The position numbers and the translations under genes are program-made. 6,205 nucleotides of DNA from an uncultured Lachnospiraceae bacterium (GTDB taxonomy: Bacteria > Bacillota > Clostridia > Lachnospirales > Lachnospiraceae). Each line of letters begins with the position of its first letter. The stretch's first letter is position 1. The stretch spans positions 1 to 6,205 of the forward strand of contig CAMWLB010000187.1 in NCBI GenBank assembly GCA_947174985.1, in the 5' to 3' direction. The notes under the pieces are model-generated. The model ran no database searches and had not been told where the DNA came from. It saw nothing but the letters and a program-made list of their open reading frames with translations. Shown piece after piece: positions 1 to 4,695 of this stretch.

Positions 1-2
1 AT

Positions 3-68
3 TCTATGAACGTATTGACTGATATAAAGGACAAATTTCCCATCGTTGACAGCAATTTTTACCAATGA
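3..68 (+). CDS. Possible 3' end of an upstream gene (partial, uncertain)
   Basis: One frame is open from the left edge to a TGA at 66-68 and encodes about 21 residues ending DSNFYQ. The composition (mixed charged and hydrophobic, no low complexity) would suit the C-terminus of a gene entering from the left. Against this, the frame runs through the -35 box of a perfect promoter, and a 22-codon open frame is expected by chance in AT-rich DNA. I do not recognise the peptide. The sequence to the left is needed to decide. Confidence 0.2.
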   Translation, partial: SMNVLTDIKDKFPIVDSNFYQ

Positions 69-74
69 TATAAT
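46..74 (+). promoter_or_regulatory. Perfect consensus sigma-A promoter for the merR-led operon
   Basis: TTGACA (46-51) and TATAAT (69-74) are separated by exactly 17 bp, and TG at 66-67 adds an extended -10 element. Transcription would start near 81-82, leaving a leader of roughly 50 nt before the MerR-family gene. The 17-bp spacing is that of an ordinary strong promoter, not the stretched 19-20 bp spacing that MerR proteins typically activate. If the regulator acts here, repression or autoregulation through flanking sites is more likely than classic activation. The role is inferred from sequence only. Confidence 0.8.
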
Positions 75-100
75 TTACTTATAAATTTTTTTGGATAATA

Positions 101-113
101 TGACGTAAAGTCA
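101..113 (+). repeat. Short inverted repeat in the leader (possible operator)
   Basis: TGAC (101-104) and GTCA (110-113) form a dyad with a 5-bp centre, just downstream of the expected transcription start. The right arm, extended to GTCAAC (110-115), is also the reverse complement of GTTGAC (45-50), which overlaps the -35 box. Two such sites bracketing a promoter would suit repression or looping by a dimeric regulator such as the adjacent MerR-family protein. The arms are short and chance is a fair alternative. Confidence 0.3.
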
Positions 114-123
114 ACTGCAAGCT

Positions 124-131
124 GGAAGGGG
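124..131 (+). promoter_or_regulatory. Ribosome binding site that decides the merR start
   Basis: GGAAGGGG lies only 1 nt before the ATG at 133 but 7 nt before the ATG at 139. Normal Shine-Dalgarno spacing therefore favours the second ATG. Confidence 0.6.
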
Positions 132-138
132 TATGAAA

Positions 139-543
139 ATGTTTTACACAGTAGGAGAAATGGCAAAAAAGATGCAGATAGCGCCTTCCACGCTGCGTTA
201 CTATGACAAGGAGGGGCTTTTGCCTTTTGTGGAACGCTCTGACGGCGGGATTCGGATGTTTAAGGAGTCGGATTTGGAGTGGCTTGCCCTGATAGAATGT
301 TTGAAAAAGACGGGAATGTCGATTAAAGATATCAAGAGTTTTGTGGATTTATGTGTGGAGGGAGATGCGTCAATTGACAGGCGGCTGGAGTTGATAAAGA
401 AGCAGCGGCAGGCCGTGCTGGGGCAGATTGAGCAGCTTAAGGAAACGATAAAAGTGCTTGACTATAAGTGCTGGTATTATGAGGAGGCGCAAAAGGCAGG
501 CACATGTGCGATACATAATGACAGAGAAGGGCTGAAACTTTAA
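139..543 (+). CDS. MerR-family transcriptional regulator (NmlR/AdhR-like)
   Basis: This is a cytoplasmic DNA-binding dimer of 134 residues from the preferred ATG at 139, or 136 from the ATG at 133. Counting from 133, residues 5-40 form the MerR winged helix-turn-helix: YTVGEMAKK, the recognition motif STLRYYDKEGLLP, and the wing with the basic-aromatic GGIRMF. Residues 46-75 are the second helical pair (DLEWLALIECLKKTGMSIKDI). Residues 80-118 are a charged helix suited to the antiparallel dimerisation coiled coil, ending in LDYKCWYYEEA. There is no metal-binding C-terminal Cys cluster as in MerR or CueR. Cys56, in the ECLKKTGM context, appears to sit at the position of the conserved cysteine of NmlR/AdhR-type electrophile sensors (alignment from memory). 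Cys113 and Cys125 are further thiols. It is the first gene after a strong promoter and probably co-transcribed with the FIST-EAL gene 48 nt downstream, so autoregulation and control of that gene are likely. The inducer is unknown. Confidence 0.9.
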   Translation: MFYTVGEMAKKMQIAPSTLRYYDKEGLLPFVERSDGGIRMFKESDLEWLALIECLKKTGMSIKDIKSFVDLCVEGDASIDRRLELIKKQRQAVLGQIEQLKETIKVLDYKCWYYEEAQKAGTCAIHNDREGLKL

Positions 544-566
544 GCAGTCCGGCGCGGAAAAAAACA

Positions 567-577
567 GTTTCTGAAAC
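567..577 (+). repeat. 11-bp palindrome directly before the FIST-EAL ribosome site
   Basis: GTTTC-T-GAAAC is a perfect palindrome whose centre is too tight for an RNA hairpin, so any role would be as a DNA site for a dimeric protein. It abuts the AGGAGG at 578-583. An 8-bp direct repeat, AAACAGGA (574-581 and 584-591), begins within it. Function is speculative. Confidence 0.3.
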
Positions 578-583
578 AGGAGG
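578..583 (+). promoter_or_regulatory. Strong ribosome binding site of the FIST-EAL gene
   Basis: A full AGGAGG lies 8 nt before the ATG at 592 and fixes the start of the FIST-EAL protein. A second AGGA (588-591), part of a duplicated AAACAGGA, touches the ATG and is too close to serve as the main site. Confidence 0.7.
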
Positions 584-591
584 AAACAGGA

Positions 592-3099
592 ATGAAAGCA
601 TACAACCATCTGTATACGTCACTTGCTTTTTTTGAAGAATATCTGGACAGCATACAACTGAACAAAGATGGGAAGAGCCTTGTCAGGATTCACAGCAGCA
701 TTCATACGGCTGAGGAGATGCAGCAGCTTGCAGAGGATATCAAGAGGCTTTTACCCAATGCGGTTATTATCGGCTGCAGCACATCAAAGGTAATCTGCGA
801 GGGTGATGTCGTGTCCGATGCATGTCTGGTTTCCATCACAGAGGTGGAGGACAGCGAATTGCGGCTGGGTATGTTTAGCTGCAAGGATTCGGCGGGAGCG
901 GACAGGCCGGGAGAGTCGTTGTGCAGGGAAGTGGCGGATGCGCTGTTAACGGACGGAGAAGGGCTGCTGCTGGTATTTTTTCCGGTGTCCTACTACAGGA
1001 CGGCTAAATTTGTCTGGCATATGAATAACCGGTATCCGGCGCTTAAGATGATAGGCGGCGTTGCCTATGTTGAGGCGGGTGTGCAGGAGACGGATGGCAG
1101 GGCGTATGTCCTGGCAGACACACAGGTGTCTTCCACTGATATGGCTGCGGTTTTGATAAGCGGTTCTGCCCTGTCTGTGTATGAAAATGCCATCTGCGGT
1201 GTGGAGAGTGTGGGGAGAAGCTATGAAGTGACCAAGGTGCATGAGCATTATCTGGATGAGATGGAGGGCGAGGATGCCGCCGGCTGGTATGAGAATCTGC
1301 TTGGTGTGGAGGAGCTGAGAAGGGACCCGCTTCTGGCAGGCATATTCCCTTTGGTTCGGGAGGATTTTTCGCAGATTGCCTATAATCTGATTTATGAGCC
1401 TTTCGAGATACTGCCGGAGCCATGGAAATCAGAACAACGCAGCCGGCTCAATTTCTTTACGGAGCTTGCGCCGGGAATGAAATTTTCTCTGAGTTATTTT
1501 GACCCGCAGAAGATTGTCAGCCAGTTGAGTGAGGTATACAAGGATTTAAGAGAGAAGCCGGTGGAGGCGATGTTTGCCTATGAGTGCCTCTCAAGGAGCT
1601 GGATACTGCATGACTGTGCAAAATGGGAGGTCAGCCAGTTTTTTACCACAAATATGAGCGGCGCCATGCTGTCCGGTGAAATTATCAATATAGGCGGCAA
1701 AAATACATATGCAAACTCCACCTTTGTGGTCGCCGGACTCTCAGAGAATCCGAATGCAAGGCTGGTTTTGAAGAGTAAGTCCTTAAAGAATACTTCGGTA
1801 TTGCAGCACAACAATGTGCAGATGATAAATTACCTGCTGAAGATGGGAAATAAACAGCTTAACAAACAGTTGAGTGATCAGCAGGAAAAGATGAAGCAGG
1901 CGATGTTTTACTGTTCGGAGCTGGGGCTGGACAACCAGACGCAGTATCTGTTTGACTGCGAGAGCATCAATCTGGACAAGATTGCGATTTTTACCCTGAA
2001 GAATGAGAGAATTATGCGGCTGTTTATGGGAAACAGCATGTTTATGGACGAACTGAAGGGTCTGTATGAGGATGTGGGAAAGAGGTTCTTTGGAAAGAAA
2101 CTGCATTTTTACAGCTATGGCGACTGTTCCCTGCTGATTGCGGCGGAGAGCCATATGGAGGATGAAGCGTTTATTTCCTGCATGAAGGAAGTGTTTGATT
2201 ATTTAAACGGCGTCAGCTATAAGGATTTTGTGTTCTCCTATCAGGGCGCGGTGGTTCTGCGGGAGAGGGAGCCGTTGCAGAAGGCGGAGGCGGCGCTCCA
2301 GTATGGTATCAAAAATAAAATTTCTTTTGTGCTCTACAGCGAGATGCCGGGTGAAGTGCTCAGCGTGAAAGAGGAGATGCATATGCTGCAGACGCTGCGT
2401 GAAGCGTTGGTGCAGGATAGAGTCGTTCCTTATTTCCAGGCAATTCATGACAACCGCACCGGAAAGGTTGGCATGTATGAGGCGTTGCTGCGTATTCAGG
2501 ATGCGCAGGGCAATATTTATCAGCCGGGACGCTGTCTGCCCGTGGCAAAGGATTACAATCTCTACGAATCCATGTCCATCATCATGATTAAAAAGGTGAT
2601 GGAGATGTTCCTTGACAAGAACATTGCCGTGACTGTAAATCTCAATGTACAGGACATCTATGATAGGGATATGCTGCGTATGATATTCCACTATCTGAAG
2701 GAAGCAAAGCATCCCGAAAACTTTATTTTCGAGCTGGTGGAGAGCGAGGAAATCAGGGATTATCAGTTTATTAAGCAGTTTGCGGACAGCGTGCATGAGT
2801 ATGGCGCGAGGATTGCCATTGATGACTTCGGAAGCGGCTTTTCCAATATGCTGCATATTATACGGATAGACGCTGATATTTTGAAAATAGACGGAGAAAT
2901 TATTAAGGAGATCTGCTGTGATAAAAACTGCCGTGAGTTTGTGGAACTGATAAATGACTGGTGTACAAGGCAGGGCAAAGAAGTAGTGGGCGAGTATGTG
3001 GAAAACGAGGCAATCCAGAAGGTGATGGAGGAAATCGGCATAGCGTATTCGCAGGGCTTCTACTTTGCAAGGCCGCAGCCGTGGAAAGAGGAAATATGA
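592..3099 (+). CDS. FIST domain / degenerate GGDEF / EAL protein, probable cyclic-di-GMP phosphodiesterase
   Basis: This 835-residue protein has no signal peptide or clear membrane segment, so it should be cytosolic. Domains in order: FIST N-terminal sensor (about 15-215; signature IIGCSTS with G61-C62-S63, followed by CEGDV); FIST C-terminal half (about 230-395; GEIINIGGKN around G362-E363, then STFVVAGLSE); a helical linker (about 400-435); a degenerate GGDEF domain (about 435-585); and EAL (about 595-835). In the GGDEF-like part, the metal and nucleotide motif reads YGDCS (509-513) and no RxxD inhibitory site is seen, so cyclase activity is unlikely. The EAL domain keeps every expected metal and catalytic residue: E630 of the EALLR motif, N683, E714 (FELVES), D744-D745 (DDFGSGFS), K765 (KID), E801 (GEYVE) and Q821 (QGFYFARP). 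It should therefore hydrolyse cyclic-di-GMP to pGpG. FIST domains bind small ligands, and the heme/NO-binding NosP proteins are one studied branch; the ligand here is unknown. It is preceded by AGGAGG and its stop overlaps the DHFR start. The domain calls are firm; activity and ligand are inference. Confidence 0.93.
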   Translation: MKAYNHLYTSLAFFEEYLDSIQLNKDGKSLVRIHSSIHTAEEMQQLAEDIKRLLPNAVIIGCSTSKVICEGDVVSDACLVSITEVEDSELRLGMFSCKDSAGADRPGESLCREVADALLTDGEGLLLVFFPVSYYRTAKFVWHMNNRYPALKMIGGVAYVEAGVQETDGRAYVLADTQVSSTDMAAVLISGSALSVYENAICGVESVGRSYEVTKVHEHYLDEMEGEDAAGWYENLLGVEELRRDPLLAGIFPLVREDFSQIAYNLIYEPFEILPEPWKSEQRSRLNFFTELAPGMKFSLSYFDPQKIVSQLSEVYKDLREKPVEAMFAYECLSRSWILHDCAKWEVSQFFTTNMSGAMLSGEIINIGGKNTYANSTFVVAGLSENPNARLVLKSKSLKNTSVLQHNNVQMINYLLKMGNKQLNKQLSDQQEKMKQAMFYCSELGLDNQTQYLFDCESINLDKIAIFTLKNERIMRLFMGNSMFMDELKGLYEDVGKRFFGKKLHFYSYGDCSLLIAAESHMEDEAFISCMKEVFDYLNGVSYKDFVFSYQGAVVLREREPLQKAEAALQYGIKNKISFVLYSEMPGEVLSVKEEMHMLQTLREALVQDRVVPYFQAIHDNRTGKVGMYEALLRIQDAQGNIYQPGRCLPVAKDYNLYESMSIIMIKKVMEMFLDKNIAVTVNLNVQDIYDRDMLRMIFHYLKEAKHPENFIFELVESEEIRDYQFIKQFADSVHEYGARIAIDDFGSGFSNMLHIIRIDADILKIDGEIIKEICCDKNCREFVELINDWCTRQGKEVVGEYVENEAIQKVMEEIGIAYSQGFYFARPQPWKEEI

Positions 3100-3578
3100 T
3101 AGCTTTAATTGTAGCGTATACAAAAAACAGAGTGATTGGCAATAAAGGAAAGATTCCATGGCGGATTAAAGGGGAGCAGAGGCGTTTCCGCGAACTGACG
3201 ACGGGCAATGTCGTCATCATGGGGCGCAAATCCTACGAGGAAATCGGACGCCCTCTGCCAAACCGTTTTACAGTGGTGGTGTCAAATACGGCAAGCTTTG
3301 AGGCGGAAAATTGTACCACGGCTTCTTCGTTAGAGCAGGCGGTGGAAAAGGCGAAGAGCCTGCAGCCTGGGAAGCACATCTATATTTCCGGCGGTGCAGG
3401 GCTGTATGGGGAAGCCATTGCGCTTGTGGAAAAGATGTACATCACGGAAATCGAGGCGGAAATAGAGGGCGATACCTTCTTTCCGGCATTTGATGAGACA
3501 CAGTTTACAAAGGAAATTGACGAGAGGGTGGAAGGAGAAATTCCTTTCACCTATGTAACGTATACGAGGGAGGCTTGA
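3096..3578 (+). CDS. folA: Dihydrofolate reductase, DfrF/DfrA-like
   Basis: This 160-residue enzyme reduces dihydrofolate to tetrahydrofolate with NADPH, supplying one-carbon carriers for thymidylate, purines and methionine. It is the usual bacterial DHFR length. Motifs: N-terminal strand IALIVAYTKNRVIG; substrate loop KIPWRIKGEQRRF with W22, the catalytic acid at position 27 and F31; cofactor motif VIMGRKSYEEIGRPLPNR (near 40-57); ISGGAGLYGEA; and the late strand MYITEIEAEIEGDTFFP. The acid is Glu27 within KGEQ, where Asp is usual in chromosomal bacterial enzymes. KGEQ is what I recall in the trimethoprim-insensitive DfrA1 and DfrF, and the neighbouring RELTTGNVVIMGRKSYEEIG is also DfrF-like from memory. 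The ATG at 3096 overlaps the stop of the FIST-EAL gene (ATGA) and has GAGG at 3088-3091, so translation is probably coupled. An in-frame start at 2961 would add 45 residues lying inside the EAL domain and is not credible. Drug resistance is inferred, not shown. Confidence 0.93.
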   Translation: MIALIVAYTKNRVIGNKGKIPWRIKGEQRRFRELTTGNVVIMGRKSYEEIGRPLPNRFTVVVSNTASFEAENCTTASSLEQAVEKAKSLQPGKHIYISGGAGLYGEAIALVEKMYITEIEAEIEGDTFFPAFDETQFTKEIDERVEGEIPFTYVTYTREA

Positions 3579-3582
3579 GATT

Positions 3583-4527
3583 GTGACAAAAGTATTTATT
3601 GACGGCAGCGAGGGAACGACAGGGCTTCGGATTAACGAGCGTTTTGCAGGCAGGGAGGATATCAGCCTGCTTACCATAACGCCTGAGCTGCGAAAGGATT
3701 TGAACGAGCGGAAACGCCTGATAAACAAGTCCGACATTACGTTTTTGTGTCTGCCGGACGACGCGGCAAGGGAGGCTGTTTCCCTTGTGGAAAATGAGAA
3801 TGTAAGAATTATCGATGCATCCACTGCCCACCGGACAGAAAACGGCTGGGCATATGGTTTTCCTGAACTTGCGCCTAAGTTTCGGGAAGCGGTGCGAACC
3901 GGAAAGAGAGTGGCCGTGCCGGGCTGCTACGCATCCGGCTTTATTGCGATGGTGTATCCGCTGATACAGGAGGGAATCATAGCGGCGGACTATCCCGTCT
4001 CTGCATTTGCCATATCCGGTTACAGCGGAGCGGGCAAAAAGACCATTGCGGAATATGAAAAGGAAGGGCGTCCGTCAGAGCTTGACGCGCCCAGAGAATA
4101 TGCGCTCAGTCAGCAGCACAAGCATCTGAAGGAGATGAAGGCAGTCACGGGGCTTGCACAGGAGCCCTTGTTTTCCCCTGTTATCTGCGACTATTACAGC
4201 GGGATGCTGGTGTCTCTTCCTCTTTATGCAAATTTGCTCTCAAAATGTGCAGGTCTGAAAGAGCTTCACAGCTTTTTTACGGACTACTATGCGGATGAGC
4301 CCTTTGTCCGTGTAATGCCTTTTGGCGCAGAGGCGGAGAGTAATGGTTTTCTGGCGGCTAATGCAAGGAGCGGCTGGGATGGCATGGAAATCTATGTGAC
4401 CGGCTGCGAGAACAGACTGGTAGTCTCCACGCGCTTTGACAACCTCGGCAAAGGCGCTTCCGGCGCCGCCGTGCAGTGCATGAACATTATGCTTGGACTG
4501 CCGGAGGATACGGGGCTTAAGCTTTAA
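3583..4527 (+). CDS. argC: N-acetyl-gamma-glutamyl-phosphate reductase, short (type 2-like) form
   Basis: ArgC converts N-acetyl-glutamyl phosphate to N-acetyl-glutamate semialdehyde with NADPH, the third step of arginine synthesis, in the cytosol. At 314 residues it is the short class of about 310, rather than the 340-350-residue form common in Firmicutes arg clusters. The N-terminal Rossmann glycine motif is FIDGSEGTTGLRI (5-17). DITFLCLPDDAAREAV and the following RIIDASTAHR complete the cofactor half. The active-site cysteine is C115 in VPGCYASG, and the likely catalytic histidine is H181 in QHKHLKEM. ISGYSGAGKK (near 145-155) matches the conserved family loop. The start is GTG, with GGGAGG at 3568-3573 nine bases upstream, 4 nt after the DHFR stop. 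No other arginine gene is visible, so it is either an orphan or a second copy. It seems intact. Confidence 0.93.
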   Translation: MTKVFIDGSEGTTGLRINERFAGREDISLLTITPELRKDLNERKRLINKSDITFLCLPDDAAREAVSLVENENVRIIDASTAHRTENGWAYGFPELAPKFREAVRTGKRVAVPGCYASGFIAMVYPLIQEGIIAADYPVSAFAISGYSGAGKKTIAEYEKEGRPSELDAPREYALSQQHKHLKEMKAVTGLAQEPLFSPVICDYYSGMLVSLPLYANLLSKCAGLKELHSFFTDYYADEPFVRVMPFGAEAESNGFLAANARSGWDGMEIYVTGCENRLVVSTRFDNLGKGASGAAVQCMNIMLGLPEDTGLKL

Positions 4528-4556
4528 TAGCCAAAGGAGAAGCCTGACATAGTGAA

Positions 4557-4631
4557 ATGATATGTATTTTCCCTTGTTTTTGCCCTCATGGGTATTTTAC
4601 AAGGGAAAAACTCTTTTATAAAAAAGCTTGA
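4557..4631 (+). CDS. Possible 24-codon leader ORF before the methyltransferase
   Basis: An ATG at 4557 opens a 24-residue frame rich in Cys, Phe and Tyr that reads through the hairpin at 4567-4609 and ends KLFYKKA before TGA (4629-4631). A short ORF overlapping a stem-loop ahead of a gene is the layout of translational attenuators. However, the nearest Shine-Dalgarno-like sequence (AAAGGAGA, 4533-4540) is about 16 nt away, which is too far, and no promoter is evident between argC and this ORF. Chance is quite possible. Confidence 0.2.
   Translation: MICIFPCFCPHGYFTREKLFYKKA
4567..4609 (+). terminator. Long stem-loop after argC (possible terminator or attenuator)
   Basis: TTTTCCCTTGT (4567-4577) pairs perfectly with ACAAGGGAAAA (4599-4609). 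Inside, GCCC/GGGT around TCAT (4582-4593) makes a second short stem. The structure lies 40 nt after the argC stop, where the operon should end. It is not a textbook intrinsic terminator: the stem is followed by A residues and then only CTCTTTTAT, not a direct run of U. It may be a weak terminator, an attenuator for the methyltransferase gene, or an mRNA 3'-end stabiliser. Confidence 0.45.
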
Positions 4632-4640
4632 GGTATCCAG

Positions 4641-4668
4641 ATTTGTAGATGTTTGCTAAACTACAGAT
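4641..4668 (+). repeat. 28-bp imperfect dyad upstream of the methyltransferase (candidate operator)
   Basis: ATTTGTAG (4641-4648) and CTACAGAT (4661-4668) are inverted repeats matching at 7 of 8 positions around a 12-bp centre. The site lies 28 nt before the methyltransferase ATG and overlaps the only plausible promoter elements there, so binding of a dimeric regulator would affect that promoter directly. The regulator is not identifiable from the window. Confidence 0.4.
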
Positions 4669-4673
4669 ATAGA
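4643..4673 (+). promoter_or_regulatory. Weak promoter candidate for the methyltransferase-GNAT pair
   Basis: TTGTAG (4643-4648) and TATAGA (4668-4673) are separated by 19 bp. The -35 matches consensus poorly (3 of 6); the -10 is fair, with TAGAAT (4670-4675) as an overlapping alternative. A stretched 19-bp spacer with a dyad across it resembles MerR-activated promoters. This is suggestive only. Confidence 0.3.
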
Positions 4674-4695
4674 ATTAGAAAAAGGAGACCGATTT

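Noticed and set aside
133..138. First ATG of the MerR gene as the start
   Set aside because: The Shine-Dalgarno sequence lies only 1 nt before it; the ATG at 139 has a 7-nt spacing. The difference is two residues, so this is a preference rather than a certainty.
1894..2346. Active diguanylate cyclase domain
   Set aside because: The GGDEF signature reads YGDCS; loss of the Glu and the first Gly makes GTP cyclisation unlikely.
2961..3095. N-terminal extension of the DHFR to an in-frame ATG at 2961
   Set aside because: The extra 45 residues overlap essential EAL sequence and are not DHFR-like. The ATG at 3096 gives the exact family N-terminus and a ribosome site.
2203..3159. Minus-strand open frame of 318 codons opposite the EAL domain
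   Set aside because: It mirrors a strongly conserved plus-strand domain, the translated protein has no recognisable motif and a His/Leu/Ile-heavy composition typical of antisense frames, and no ribosome site was seen.
3311..3493. Plus-strand 60-codon frame inside the DHFR gene
   Set aside because: It is a shifted frame fully inside a conserved enzyme and has no family features.
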